A stretch of DNA of 64,000 nt from Tenacibaculum soleae (GCF_001693415.1 NZ_MAKX01000041.1:62001-126000), one strand, 5' to 3'; numbered from the stretch's first letter, positions 24,954-34,803 are shown. The notes: a model not told the origin generated them from the sequence alone. Made by a program: numbers and translations.

Positions 24954-27404
24954 TTATCCTTCAAAACCTTCGCCACCATCTTGACCACCGCCTTGTGGTC
25001 TTTCTCTTTTTTTCTTTTGATTAAAACGATAGGTAAAACTTAATGATATTTGACGCTCTCTCCATTGAAATTCACCATTAGAAATGGTTGATGGATTTTC
25101 TCTACCACCATAATACGTAGTACTTTCACGTTTACGTGAGTTAAATAAATCGCTTACATTTAATACCAATGAAGCTTTGTCTTTTAAAATATCTTTACTA
25201 AAAGCTAAGTTTGCCATAAACATTCCGCTTTGATCACTTTGCGCACTGTTTTGTGGTCCGCGATACATTAAACGTGTTTGCCATTCAATTTTTGCTGGTA
25301 AGGTAATGCGTGAGTTAAAACGAGCAAACCAGCTGCTTTCATTAACTTCGGCTAAGTTTGTGGTAACTTGCGAGTTGTCTTGTGCTGTATATGTGTATGA
25401 AAAAGCATCAGTATTAAATTTAAAGTAGTTGAAACTTGCAGATAAACGTACTTTTTTAGTAGGGTTGTAGTTACTTGTAAATTCAAATCCGTAACGTTGT
25501 TCATCATTTAAATTTAAAGGTTGACTAACAAATACATTGGTTCCACTCCGCTCTTCGATTATAGAAACACGTTGAATTTTATCAGTTGAATGTTGATAAT
25601 ATAACGAAGCTCCTAAATTAAATTTTCTGATTTTTGTGTTGTAACCTAAATCGAATGAGCTTGTGTAGGTTGGGTTTAAATCAGGATTTCCTCTAAATAC
25701 ATTGGTGGCAGAACTACGGCTTTCAAACGGGTTTAAAAACCAGTGACGCGGTCTTCTTAAACGCCTGCTATAACCTAAAGTAACGTTTTCATTATCGTTT
25801 AATTCATAGCCAAGGTTTATGGTTGGAAACCATTCGGTATAGTTTTTATCTGATTTTTGATTGGTGGTTAACACATTTAAATCGATGTCAGTAATTTCTG
25901 TACGCAATCCTAATAAATAAGAAAACTTGTTAATTTTACTTCCGTATTGTGTGTAAAAAGCATAAATGTTTTGCTTAAAAGTAATGGCATTTGAAGGATC
26001 GAAAGTTGCCAGAGGATCTAATAGATTTACTCTGAAATCTGAATCTAAATCTTGTAAAGTTGATTTATGACCTATTTCAAACTGGCTATCTTCACCAATC
26101 GGTAATACATAGTCTATTTGTAATAGCTTTTCTTTAGAGTTGGTAATTTGTGAATTATCTTCAGAAAGAGCTCCGTTTACAGTTACTGGAGAGTTTTCTG
26201 TTTGTTTACTGTCTCCATATTGTAAATCGATGGTTAATTTTTGTCCAGAATCATTTAATCTATTGGTATAATTTATAGAGTATTGTTTGTCTACACCATC
26301 TTCATCTTCATTTTCAATTCTGTTTTCTGTATTTGTTAAAACCTTGTTTTCGTCAAAAAAAGTTGAAATATTGGTTGCAATATCGTTTCCATTAGATTTT
26401 CTATACACAAAATTACCGGTAACTGAGCTGTTATCGTTTATATAATATTCCATTCCAATAGATGCATTGAAATTTTTGTTTTTACGATCAAAAGTTCTGT
26501 CTTCATTTCTAAAATCTTTAATAGTATTATCACTATTAAAGTTCGTAAAATAAGTTTGCGAGTTTCCTGGTCCTTTTCGGTAAGAGTACCCGATGTTAGA
26601 AAATAAGTTAACTTTTTTAGTACGGTAATTTAAGTTTGGGGCTACTCTAAGCATATCAGGATTACCAGCAGTAACGTTTAAGGAGCCATTAAAACCTGTT
26701 ATTTTTCCTTTTCTAAGGATGATATTTAAAATTCCGGCAGTTCCTTCGGCATCATAACGTGCCGATGGCGAGGTGATTACTTCTACCTTTTCAATAGCAT
26801 CGGCAGGAAGATTTCTTAAAGCATCAGTACCCGTTAAGCCAACTAAAGCCGATGGTTTGCCATCAATTAAAATACGTACGTTTTCATTACCTCGTAAGCT
26901 AACAGCACCTACAGCATCAACATTTACCGAGGGTACATTGTCTAATACATCAGAAGCAGTACCACCTTTTACGGTCATATCTTTACCTACGTTGTATATT
27001 TTTTTATCTAAACGGATCTCTACAGTAGATTTTTCAGCAATGATTTCTACTTCTTCTAAAGTTTCGGTATCTTCAGATAAAGTAATAGTACCTAAGTTTG
27101 TATTTGTTATTAATTTTTGATTTTGAAGATTTTTAGTTTTAAAACCTATAAATTCTACTTTTATAGCATAAACCCCTTTTGGAACTTCAATTGTAAAACT
27201 TCCTTTCGCATCTGTTATCCCTCCAGAAATACGTTTACTTTTTAAATGTGTTAATACCAAGGTTGCATACTCTAAAGGTTGTTTAGAGTTGGCTTCAATA
27301 ATTTTTCCTGTTAAGGTAATTTTAGGAATTTGTCCTTTGTTAGGTCTTTGTGCAGTTACCGAAAAAGAAAGTATAGCGGTAATTATAAATATAATTTTTT
27401 TCAT
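24954..27404 (-). CDS. TonB-dependent outer-membrane receptor (outer membrane beta-barrel family)
   Basis: An 816-residue outer-membrane receptor. It has a signal peptide (1-18, FSVTAQ) and a CarboxypepD_reg-like domain (KITLTGKIIEANSKQPLEYATLVL, about 28-115). A plug follows (VRILIDGKPSALVGL, then AGILNIILRKG, about 120-230) and a long barrel of the OMP beta-barrel family (LGYNTKIRKFNLGASLYY). It differs from SusC-type receptors: no SusD partner is nearby, and the C terminus is a Gly/Arg/Gln-rich tail (RPQGGGQDGGEGFEG) instead of an aromatic end. The next gene downstream, after the hairpin element, encodes a small periplasmic protein. Ligand unknown. Confidence 0.88.
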   Translation of the reverse strand: MKKIIFIITAILSFSVTAQRPNKGQIPKITLTGKIIEANSKQPLEYATLVLTHLKSKRISGGITDAKGSFTIEVPKGVYAIKVEFIGFKTKNLQNQKLITNTNLGTITLSEDTETLEEVEIIAEKSTVEIRLDKKIYNVGKDMTVKGGTASDVLDNVPSVNVDAVGAVSLRGNENVRILIDGKPSALVGLTGTDALRNLPADAIEKVEVITSPSARYDAEGTAGILNIILRKGKITGFNGSLNVTAGNPDMLRVAPNLNYRTKKVNLFSNIGYSYRKGPGNSQTYFTNFNSDNTIKDFRNEDRTFDRKNKNFNASIGMEYYINDNSSVTGNFVYRKSNGNDIATNISTFFDENKVLTNTENRIENEDEDGVDKQYSINYTNRLNDSGQKLTIDLQYGDSKQTENSPVTVNGALSEDNSQITNSKEKLLQIDYVLPIGEDSQFEIGHKSTLQDLDSDFRVNLLDPLATFDPSNAITFKQNIYAFYTQYGSKINKFSYLLGLRTEITDIDLNVLTTNQKSDKNYTEWFPTINLGYELNDNENVTLGYSRRLRRPRHWFLNPFESRSSATNVFRGNPDLNPTYTSSFDLGYNTKIRKFNLGASLYYQHSTDKIQRVSIIEERSGTNVFVSQPLNLNDEQRYGFEFTSNYNPTKKVRLSASFNYFKFNTDAFSYTYTAQDNSQVTTNLAEVNESSWFARFNSRITLPAKIEWQTRLMYRGPQNSAQSDQSGMFMANLAFSKDILKDKASLVLNVSDLFNSRKRESTTYYGGRENPSTISNGEFQWRERQISLSFTYRFNQKKKRERPQGGGQDGGEGFEG

Positions 27405-27597
27405 TGAATTTGAAATTATTTTGAATAGATAAGACTGCGAAGTTCTTTAAAGGTTTAAAGAGGGGGAGTTAAAGGAATGTTAAATAAAACCTAAAATCAA
27501 AAAGAAGGAAAATCGACTATTCAGGTACTTAGTGGTGAAAAAACAAGTTTATTTAGAATGATTTTTTCGAGTTGTTTTTAATATACAGAAAGCAAAA

Positions 27598-27632
27598 AAA
27601 ACCGAAACTGTTAAGTTTCGGTTTTTTTTTTA
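27598..27632 (-). terminator. Terminator of yidC
   Basis: Arms AACCGAAACT (27600-27609) and AGTTTCGGTT (27614-27623) with flanking A and T runs, just past the yidC stop. Confidence 0.8.
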
Positions 27633-27646
27633 ATAATATTACTTGC

Positions 27647-29521
27647 TTATTTTTTCTTTTTTGCTTTTTGCTGAGCAGCCTGTTGCTCTTGGGCTTGTTT
27701 CATAGCGTTATCTAAACGCTCACGAAATTTACTTTTTGCTTTTTCAGGCTTCTTTTTGTTTTCTTCAATTTTTGCATGAATTTTAGCTTCATCAATTACA
27801 AAGTTTTTTATAACTAACATAATTACAATGGTCAATAGGTTAGATATAAAGTAATACAAACTTAAACCACTTGCATAATTGTTAAAGAAAAACAGCATCA
27901 TAATAGGAGAGAAGTAAATCATATACTTCATCATTTTACTCATATCAGGCATTCCCTCTTGTGTAGGTGCTTGCATGTTTGCTTGCTGGCTTTGGTTCAT
28001 TTTCATGTAAAAGAAAATAGCAACCGAGGCTAAAATTGGAAATAAACTTACATGATCTCCATAAAAAGGAATACTAAATGGCAATTGATAAATCATATCG
28101 TATGATGATAAATCATTAGCCCATAAAAATGATTTTTGACGGAACTCAATATTTGTTGGAAAAAACTTGAATAACGCAAAGAAAACAGGCATTTGTAGTA
28201 ATGCAGGTATACAACCCGACATCATACTAACTCCAGCTTTTCGCTGTACCGCCATAATTTCTTGCTGACGTTTCATTGCGTTTTCTTTACCAGGAAATTT
28301 TTTATTGATTTCTTCCATTTCTGGACGAATCACTTTCATTTTAGCACTAGATAAATATGATTTATAAAGTACTGGCGACATGATAATACGAACAACGATT
28401 GTCATAAAAATAATAATCAATCCGTAGTTACCAATAAATCCTTTTAATAAATTAAAAACAGGATGAAAAACGGTACGGTTTAAGAATCCGAAAATTCCCC
28501 AACCTAAATCTGCTATTTCGTCTAAACTTGTTCCTTCGTATGATTTTAATAAGTTATAATCTGTTGGTCCATAAAACCATTGCATGTTATAGTTTAACTC
28601 ACCATTAGTTAATGCTAAAGGAGTTTTTAAGCCATAAGTTTTTGTGAAAACAGTATCTTTTTCTTCGCCTGCAAAATCAACAGATTTTAAACTAGCGTTG
28701 TTAAAAGGAGTGTCAGAAGATAAGATTGATGAAAAGAAATGTTGTTTGTAAGCAATCCAATCAATATCATTAGCAATTTCATCATCATTCATTTGTAGGT
28801 ACTCAACTTCATCATCAGCTTTGTAATAATAATAAGAGTACATATTTTCGGTTTTTAAACTTTTTTCATTTCTAAAACCTTTTAAACTCCAGTCTAAATT
28901 AATAGCTTGCGAGCTGTTTATTACCGAACTTAATCCTTGTGATCTAACAGCGAAACCAACACGGTAATCGTCTTTTTTAATTTCGTAACGATATTCTAAA
29001 AATTGAGCTTCAGATACTTTCAATTTCATTGATAGTATTTGAGAATCTCCATTCTTAGTTAAAGTAGGGCTAAATAATAAATCTTTAGTATTTAAAATAC
29101 GATTATCAGTAGTACCAAAATTAATATTAAAAGAAGCGTTTTTGTCTTTTACTAAGTATAAAGGAAGTGAATCGTAAGTCTTATAGTTTTTAATTAACGC
29201 CTCGGTAATTTGTCCTCCTTTATTATCAATAGTTAATTTTACAAGATCATTTTCAATAGAAGTAACACCTTTTTTACTAGTTGCTGCTCCGTAAGCAAAA
29301 GCACCTAGCTTATTTTTTAAAGCAATTTGCTGTAACGAATCGTTTAAGATTGGTGTTTCAGTTGTATTGTTTTGTGTAGCTGTTGTTTCAGAAACTTGCT
29401 CGGTTTGTGTAGTGTTTTCAGGAGTTACTTCTGGTTTACGAGTATTCATCCACCAAAGTAAAATACCTCCTAATAATAGCATTCCTATAAAGGAATTTAA
29501 ATCAAATTTTTTTTGTTCCAT
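27647..29521 (-). CDS. yidC: Membrane protein insertase YidC
   Basis: YidC inserts and folds inner-membrane proteins, alone or with SecYEG. The 624-residue protein has a first helix (about 8-24, FIGMLLLGGILLWWM) and a Thr/Gln/Glu-rich linker. A large periplasmic beta domain (about 90-350) and a C-terminal Oxa1-like core (about 360-580) follow. The core carries the usual IRPEMEEINKKFP cytoplasmic loop, GCIPALLQMPVFFALF and a Met-rich region. The C-terminal tail is strongly basic and coiled (KKPEKAKSKFRE, QEQQAAQQKAKKKK), as in ribosome-binding YidC of other phyla. A minus-strand TACATTTG promoter element lies 60 bp upstream; pyrG is the next gene upstream but has its own terminator. Confidence 0.96.
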   Translation of the reverse strand: MEQKKFDLNSFIGMLLLGGILLWWMNTRKPEVTPENTTQTEQVSETTATQNNTTETPILNDSLQQIALKNKLGAFAYGAATSKKGVTSIENDLVKLTIDNKGGQITEALIKNYKTYDSLPLYLVKDKNASFNINFGTTDNRILNTKDLLFSPTLTKNGDSQILSMKLKVSEAQFLEYRYEIKKDDYRVGFAVRSQGLSSVINSSQAINLDWSLKGFRNEKSLKTENMYSYYYYKADDEVEYLQMNDDEIANDIDWIAYKQHFFSSILSSDTPFNNASLKSVDFAGEEKDTVFTKTYGLKTPLALTNGELNYNMQWFYGPTDYNLLKSYEGTSLDEIADLGWGIFGFLNRTVFHPVFNLLKGFIGNYGLIIIFMTIVVRIIMSPVLYKSYLSSAKMKVIRPEMEEINKKFPGKENAMKRQQEIMAVQRKAGVSMMSGCIPALLQMPVFFALFKFFPTNIEFRQKSFLWANDLSSYDMIYQLPFSIPFYGDHVSLFPILASVAIFFYMKMNQSQQANMQAPTQEGMPDMSKMMKYMIYFSPIMMLFFFNNYASGLSLYYFISNLLTIVIMLVIKNFVIDEAKIHAKIEENKKKPEKAKSKFRERLDNAMKQAQEQQAAQQKAKKKK

Positions 29522-29581
29522 TGATATGTGTTATAATGTCAACTTGTCATTTTTTGTTTCTCTCAAAATTGAAAAACCCGA

Positions 29582-29589
29582 CAAATGTA
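29582..29589 (-). promoter_or_regulatory. -7 element for yidC
   Basis: Reads TACATTTG on the minus strand, about 60 bp upstream of the yidC start. No clear -33 box at the usual spacing. Confidence 0.45.
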
Positions 29590-29673
29590 GTAAAACCCTA
29601 TATTATTTATGATGTTTTACTGTGATTAATTTTGATAAGTATGATAGCTCAAACAGTGTTCCAACTTTATAAA

Positions 29674-29704
29674 AAATCCTGTAATTAAAAATTACAGGAT
29701 TTAA
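29674..29704 (-). terminator. Terminator of pyrG
   Basis: Arms AAATCCTGTAAT (29674-29685) and ATTACAGGATTT (29691-29702), 12 bp perfect with a 5-nt loop, 4 bp after the pyrG stop. Confidence 0.8.
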
Positions 29705-29707
29705 AAT

Positions 29708-31321
29708 TTATTTTTTAGATTGTTTTAATGAAGCTTTTATAAAACTTACAAATAAAGGATGTGGATTTAGCACAGTACTTTTATATTCTGGGTGATATTG
29801 TACACCAACAAACCAAGGATGCGTATCAATCTCAACGATTTCAACCAATCCTGTTTTTGGGTTAATACCCGTAGCTTTTAATCCAGCGTTTTCTAATTGC
29901 TCCTTATATTCATTATTATATTCGTATCTATGACGATGACGTTCACTAATTAGTTTTTCTCCGTAAGCCTCTAAAACTTTAGAGTTTTGTGTTAATTCAC
30001 AATCCCAAGCACCCAATCGCATTGTTCCACCTTTTTCGGTAACGTCTTTTTGCTCTTCCATTAAATTAATAACAGGGTGCGCTGTTTTTTCATTCATTTC
30101 AGTTGAAATAGCTTCTTTTAAACCTAAAACGTTACGAGAATATTCGATAACAGCCATTTGCATACCTAAACAAATTCCTAAAAAGGGAATGTTATTTTCA
30201 CGTACATATTGTACAGCAGCAATTTTACCTTCTATTCCACGATCACCAAAACCAGGAGCAACTAGAACTCCGTTTAATCCTTTTAGTTTTGAAGCAGCAT
30301 TTTCGGGTGTTAATTCCTCTGAATGAATCCAACGAACATTTACTTTTGCTTTATTTGTAGCGCCAGCGTGAATAAATGCTTCGGTAATCGATTTATAAGA
30401 ATCGTGTAATTCTACATATTTACCAACCAAACCAATTTCAATAGTAGCGGCAGGGTTTTTATGAGCGTCTACAAATTTATTCCATTTTTTTAAAGCAGGT
30501 TGTTTGCGAGTAGATAAGTTTAATTTATCTAAAACAACATAATCTAATCCTTCTTTAAACATTAAATTAGGTACATCGTAAATTGTTTCAGCATCTAAAG
30601 ACTGAATTACGTCTTGTTTTTTAACGTTGCAAAACAAAGCTAATTTACGTTTAATAGTATCGTTAATTTCGTGTTCAGAACGGCAAACAAGAATGTTAGG
30701 GCTCAAACCACTTTGCATTAACATTTTTACTGAGTGCTGTGTGGGTTTTGTTTTTAACTCACCAGCTGCTGCTAAATAAGGTACTAAGGTTAAGTGAATA
30801 ACAATGGCATTGTCTTCACCTAATTCCCATTGTAGTTGTCTAACAGCTTCTATATAAGGTAACGATTCTATATCACCAACGGTACCACCAATTTCGGTAA
30901 TAACGATATCATAATCGCCAGTGTTTCCTAAAATTTGAATACGGTTTTTAATTTCATCAGTAATATGCGGAATTACTTGCACTGTTTTACCTAAAAACTC
31001 TCCTTTACGCTCTTTGTTTATTACCGATTGATAAATTTTACCTGTAGTAACATTATTTGCTTGCGAAGTAGGGATGTTTAAAAAACGTTCGTAATGCCCT
31101 AAATCTAAGTCAGTTTCTGCTCCATCGTCAGTAACATAGCACTCGCCATGTTCATACGGATTTAATGTTCCTGGATCGATATTAATATATGGGTCTAGTT
31201 TTTGTATAGTTACAGAAAATCCTCTTTCTTGTAATAATTTAGCTAAAGAAGCGGCTATAATTCCTTTTCCTAGTGATGAAGTTACGCCTCCTGTTACAAA
31301 AACGTATTTAGTGTTGTTCAT
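29708..31321 (-). CDS. pyrG: CTP synthase
   Basis: PyrG aminates UTP to CTP using glutamine. The 537-residue protein has the synthase domain with VFVTGGVTSSLGKGI at its start and DPYINIDPGTLNPYEHGE. The class I glutaminase domain carries the nucleophile in FLGICLGMQMAVIEY, and the late HPEYKSTVLNPHPLF supplies His/Glu. The frame is open to 31369, but I start at the ATG at 31321: family members begin MNxTKYIFVTGG, and a perfect promoter (31340-31370) lies between the two possible starts, so the longer start would be upstream of the transcript. Confidence 0.96.
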   Translation of the reverse strand: MNNTKYVFVTGGVTSSLGKGIIAASLAKLLQERGFSVTIQKLDPYINIDPGTLNPYEHGECYVTDDGAETDLDLGHYERFLNIPTSQANNVTTGKIYQSVINKERKGEFLGKTVQVIPHITDEIKNRIQILGNTGDYDIVITEIGGTVGDIESLPYIEAVRQLQWELGEDNAIVIHLTLVPYLAAAGELKTKPTQHSVKMLMQSGLSPNILVCRSEHEINDTIKRKLALFCNVKKQDVIQSLDAETIYDVPNLMFKEGLDYVVLDKLNLSTRKQPALKKWNKFVDAHKNPAATIEIGLVGKYVELHDSYKSITEAFIHAGATNKAKVNVRWIHSEELTPENAASKLKGLNGVLVAPGFGDRGIEGKIAAVQYVRENNIPFLGICLGMQMAVIEYSRNVLGLKEAISTEMNEKTAHPVINLMEEQKDVTEKGGTMRLGAWDCELTQNSKVLEAYGEKLISERHRHRYEYNNEYKEQLENAGLKATGINPKTGLVEIVEIDTHPWFVGVQYHPEYKSTVLNPHPLFVSFIKASLKQSKK

Positions 31322-31339
31322 GGTATTGTTAGGTTTGGG

Positions 31340-31370
31340 CAAAAGTAAGAAGTCTAACAATTCGAACAAA
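31340..31370 (-). promoter_or_regulatory. Promoter of pyrG
   Basis: On the minus strand TTTG (31370-31367), 19 bp, then TACTTTTG (31347-31340), 18 bp before the ATG. Exact Bacteroidota consensus; it decides the pyrG start. Confidence 0.75.
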
Positions 31371-31448
31371 TAAAAAAGTGAAAAAACATCGATAAAAATT
31401 TATTATTTTTGCTGAGTCAAAAAATATTAAAAAAAAACAAAACTAGTA

Positions 31449-31479
31449 TTTGTCAGACAAAAAAACTGTTGTATATTTG
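31449..31479 (+). promoter_or_regulatory. Promoter of rpmH
   Basis: TTTG (31449-31452), 19-bp spacer and TATATTTG (31472-31479), about 70 bp before the rpmH ATG. Exact consensus, as expected for a ribosomal protein gene. Confidence 0.75.
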
Positions 31480-31550
31480 CCCACGCTTTTAGCAGACGGA
31501 ATTTCATAAAAGCAAACATATAATTAAAGACGATTTTAAAAATATAAATA

Positions 31551-31712
31551 ATGCCGAAAAGAACGTACCAACCATCGAAAAGAAAAAGAAGAAACAAACA
31601 CGGTTTCAGAGAAAGAATGGCATCTGCTAATGGACGTAAAGTATTAGCTAGAAGAAGGGCTAAAGGAAGAAAAAGTATAAGTGTATCTTCAGCTCCAAGA
31701 CCAAAAAAATAA
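31551..31712 (+). CDS. rpmH: 50S ribosomal protein L34
   Basis: A 53-residue highly basic protein matching L34 throughout: it opens [20 protein letters not shown] and continues [20 protein letters not shown], the most conserved part of the family. The extra C-terminal dozen residues ([12 protein letters not shown]) are usual in Flavobacteria. It is monocistronic, with its own consensus promoter and a hairpin terminator 23 bp later. The gene is not beside dnaA or rnpA, unlike the gammaproteobacterial arrangement. Confidence 0.97.
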   Translation: MPKRTYQPSKRKRRNKHGFRERMASANGRKVLARRRAKGRKSISVSSAPRPKK

Positions 31713-31735
31713 TGATTAACAATTGTTAATATATT

Positions 31736-31769
31736 AGGTGTTACTATTTTTTAGTAACACCTTTTTTTA
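31736..31769 (+). terminator. Terminator of rpmH
   Basis: Arms AGGTGTTACTA (31736-31746) and TAGTAACACCT (31752-31762), 11 bp perfect, then seven T. Confidence 0.85.
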
Positions 31770-31783
31770 TAAATAACATTTTA

Positions 31784-31791
31784 TATTTTTG
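31784..31791 (+). promoter_or_regulatory. -7 element for carB
   Basis: TATTTTTG, 25 bp before the carB ATG. The -33 region would fall on the rpmH terminator; no exact match there. Confidence 0.5.
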
Positions 31792-31816
31792 CAAATAACA
31801 CAACACATCAAGTAAA

Positions 31817-34672
31817 ATGCCTAAAAATCAAAACCTTAAATCTATTTTAATAATCGGATCAGGACCAATTGTTATTGGACAAGCCTGTGAATTTGATTAT
31901 TCAGGATCACAATCTTTACGTTCTTTACGTGAAGATGGAATTGAAACAATCTTAATCAATTCTAATCCAGCAACAATTATGACAGACCCTTCAATGGCTG
32001 ATCATGTGTACTTGTTGCCGCTAACAACAAAATCAATTATTCAAATTTTAAAAGAGCACCCACAAATTGATGCAGTTTTACCAACAATGGGAGGGCAAAC
32101 AGCATTAAATTTATGTATTGAAGCTGATGATAAAGGAATTTGGAAAGATTTTGATGTAAAGTTAATAGGTGTTGATATCGACGCTATTAATATAACAGAA
32201 GATAGAGAACAGTTTAGAGAGTTAATGTTAAAAATTGATGTACCAATGGCTCCACAAGCTACGGCTACATCATTTTTAAAAGGAAAAGAAATTGCTCAAG
32301 AGTTTGGCTTTCCTTTAGTAATTCGTTCTTCTTATACTTTGGGAGGAGCAGGAGCTTCAATAGTATATGACCCAAATGATTTTGATGAATTATTGCGTAG
32401 GGGATTAGAAGCATCTCCTATCCATGAAGTCATGATCGATAAAGCAATGATGGGATGGAAAGAATATGAACTAGAATTATTGCGTGATAAAAACGATAAT
32501 GTTGTAATTATTTGTTCTATCGAAAATATGGATCCGATGGGAATTCATACTGGAGATTCAATTACCGTTGCGCCGGCAATGACACTTTCTGATAAAACCT
32601 ATCAGAGAATGCGTGACATGGCAATAAAAATGATGCGTTCTATTGGAGATTTTGAAGGTGGATGTAATGTGCAGTTTGCTGTTTCACCAGATGAAAAAGA
32701 AGATATTATTGCTATTGAAATTAATCCACGTGTATCGCGTTCATCAGCATTAGCAAGTAAAGCAACCGGTTACCCTATTGCAAAAGTAGCAACAAAATTA
32801 GCCATTGGTTATACGTTAGATGAATTAGAAAACGGAATTACAAAATCTACTTCAGCTCTATTTGAGCCAACATTAGATTATGTAATTGTAAAAATACCTC
32901 GTTGGAACTTTGATAAATTTGAAGGTTCTGACCGAACTTTAGGTTTACAAATGAAGGCTGTTGGTGAGGTAATGGGAATTGGACGTTCTTTCCAAGAAGC
33001 ACTTCACAAAGCAACACAATCGTTAGAAATTAAACGTAACGGTTTAGGTGCAGACGGAAAAGGTTATAAAGATTACAATCAAATTATAGATAAATTAACC
33101 AACGCAAGTTGGGATAGGGTTTTTGCGATTTACGATGCTATTGCAATGGGAATACCATTGAGTAAAATCTACGAAATCACAAAAATTGATATGTGGTATT
33201 TAAAGCAATATGAAGAACTTTTTCAATTAGAAAAAGAAATTTCTAAGTATACAATTGATACACTAGATAGAGATTTATTGTTAGAAGCAAAACAAAAAGG
33301 ATATGGAGATCGTCAGATTGCACATATGCTAGATTGTTTAGAAAGCCAAGTTTATAGTAAAAGAGAAGAACTTAAAATAAACAGAGTTTATAAGTTAGTA
33401 GACACTTGTGCAGCAGAATTTACTGCAAAAACACCTTATTATTATTCAACTTTTGAAAACAATATTGAGTCGGCAGACGGAACAGTTTCTGTTGCAAACG
33501 AAAGTATTGTAACTGATAAGAAAAAAATAATCGTTTTAGGTTCTGGACCTAACAGAATTGGACAAGGAATTGAGTTTGATTACTGTTGTGTACACGGAGT
33601 TTTAGCGGCTGCCGAATGTGGTTACGAAACTATTATGATTAACTGTAATCCAGAAACGGTTTCTACCGATTTTGATACTGCAGATAAACTATACTTTGAG
33701 CCTGTTTTTTGGGAACATATTTATGACATCATCAAACATGAAAAACCAGAAGGTGTAATTGTTCAGTTAGGTGGTCAAACAGCTTTAAAGCTTGCAGAGA
33801 AATTAACTAAATACGGAATTAAAATTATTGGAACTTCTTTTGAAGCGTTAGATATCGCCGAAGATAGAGGTAGATTTTCTTCAATGTTAAAAGAAAATAA
33901 TATTCCTTTTCCAGAATTTGGTATTGCAGAAACAGCAGATGAAGCTTTAACTTTAGCAGATGAATTAGACTTTCCTATTTTAGTAAGACCTTCTTATGTT
34001 TTAGGTGGTCAAGGGATGAAAATCGTCATCAATAAAGAAGAGTTAGTTGAGCATGTTGTTGATTTATTAAAAGGAATGCCAGGAAATAAATTATTATTAG
34101 ATCATTATTTAGACGGTGCAATTGAAGCAGAAGCAGACGCAATTTGTGACGCTGACGGTAATGTGTATATTATCGGAATAATGGAACATATTGAGCCTTG
34201 TGGAGTACACTCTGGAGATTCAAACGCAACCCTACCTGCATTTAATTTAGGTGAATTTGTAATGCAACAAATTAAAGATCATACACGAACAATTGCTACA
34301 GAATTAAAAACTATTGGATTGATAAATATTCAGTTTGCTATCAAAAATGATACGGTTTATATTATTGAAGCAAATCCAAGAGCTTCTCGTACAGTTCCTT
34401 TTATTGCAAAAGCATATAAAGAACCATATGTAAATTATGCAACCAAGGTTATGTTAGGTGATAAAAAAGTTACTGATTTTGATTTCAATCCACAATTAGA
34501 TGGTTTTGCAATTAAACAGCCAGTATTTTCATTTAACAAGTTTCCGAATGTGAATAAGAAATTAGGTCCAGAGATGAAATCAACAGGAGAAAGTATTCTT
34601 TTTATTGATGATTTAAAAGACGATCAATTTTATGATTTATATGCAAGACGTAAAATGTACTTGAGTAAGTAA
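31817..34672 (+). CDS. carB: Carbamoyl-phosphate synthase large subunit, MGS-less form
   Basis: CarB makes carbamoyl phosphate from ammonia, bicarbonate and two ATP for arginine and pyrimidine synthesis. Two homologous ATP-grasp halves are visible: the first from SILIIGSGPIVIGQACEFDYSG, the second from IIVLGSGPNRIGQGIEFDY. Each has its own SRSSALASKATGYPIA-type or ASRTVPFIAKA substrate motif. The protein is 951 residues and stops just after LGPEMKSTGE, where the usual ~130-residue MGS allosteric domain should start, so UMP/ornithine control by that domain is absent. Flavobacterial CarB is often this short, to my recollection. No carA is adjacent. Confidence 0.95.
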   Translation: MPKNQNLKSILIIGSGPIVIGQACEFDYSGSQSLRSLREDGIETILINSNPATIMTDPSMADHVYLLPLTTKSIIQILKEHPQIDAVLPTMGGQTALNLCIEADDKGIWKDFDVKLIGVDIDAINITEDREQFRELMLKIDVPMAPQATATSFLKGKEIAQEFGFPLVIRSSYTLGGAGASIVYDPNDFDELLRRGLEASPIHEVMIDKAMMGWKEYELELLRDKNDNVVIICSIENMDPMGIHTGDSITVAPAMTLSDKTYQRMRDMAIKMMRSIGDFEGGCNVQFAVSPDEKEDIIAIEINPRVSRSSALASKATGYPIAKVATKLAIGYTLDELENGITKSTSALFEPTLDYVIVKIPRWNFDKFEGSDRTLGLQMKAVGEVMGIGRSFQEALHKATQSLEIKRNGLGADGKGYKDYNQIIDKLTNASWDRVFAIYDAIAMGIPLSKIYEITKIDMWYLKQYEELFQLEKEISKYTIDTLDRDLLLEAKQKGYGDRQIAHMLDCLESQVYSKREELKINRVYKLVDTCAAEFTAKTPYYYSTFENNIESADGTVSVANESIVTDKKKIIVLGSGPNRIGQGIEFDYCCVHGVLAAAECGYETIMINCNPETVSTDFDTADKLYFEPVFWEHIYDIIKHEKPEGVIVQLGGQTALKLAEKLTKYGIKIIGTSFEALDIAEDRGRFSSMLKENNIPFPEFGIAETADEALTLADELDFPILVRPSYVLGGQGMKIVINKEELVEHVVDLLKGMPGNKLLLDHYLDGAIEAEADAICDADGNVYIIGIMEHIEPCGVHSGDSNATLPAFNLGEFVMQQIKDHTRTIATELKTIGLINIQFAIKNDTVYIIEANPRASRTVPFIAKAYKEPYVNYATKVMLGDKKVTDFDFNPQLDGFAIKQPVFSFNKFPNVNKKLGPEMKSTGESILFIDDLKDDQFYDLYARRKMYLSK

Positions 34673-34692
34673 AATTATAAGCTAAATTTTTA

Positions 34693-34726
34693 AAAACCGA
34701 AACTGATATAGTTTCGGTTTTTTTTA
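34693..34726 (+). terminator. Terminator of carB
   Basis: Arms AACCGAAACT (34695-34704) and AGTTTCGGTT (34710-34719) followed by T8. The stem sequence is the same as that of the yidC terminator. Confidence 0.85.
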
Positions 34727-34740
34727 ACAAAAAATTAATA

Positions 34741-34756
34741 AGTTGCATATGCAACT
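34741..34756. promoter_or_regulatory. Palindromic operator upstream of marR
   Basis: AGTTGCATATGCAACT is a perfect 16-bp palindrome ending 47 bp before the marR ATG. It lies where the -33 box would be relative to TATTTTTG at 34774-34781. The same half-sites recur at 35243-35258, so I read it as the autoregulatory site of the MarR protein (inference). Confidence 0.7.
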
Positions 34757-34773
34757 ATATTTTGATTAAAGAG

Positions 34774-34781
34774 TATTTTTG
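34774..34781 (+). promoter_or_regulatory. -7 element for the marR-efflux operon
   Basis: TATTTTTG, 22 bp before the ATG and 17 bp after the palindromic operator. Confidence 0.5.
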
Positions 34782-34803
34782 TATAAAATTTTAAGATAGT
34801 TTT

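Noticed and set aside
31322..31369. Longer pyrG start at 31369
   Set aside because: It precedes a perfect promoter at 31340-31370 and adds residues not found in CTP synthases; the ATG at 31321 gives the family N terminus.
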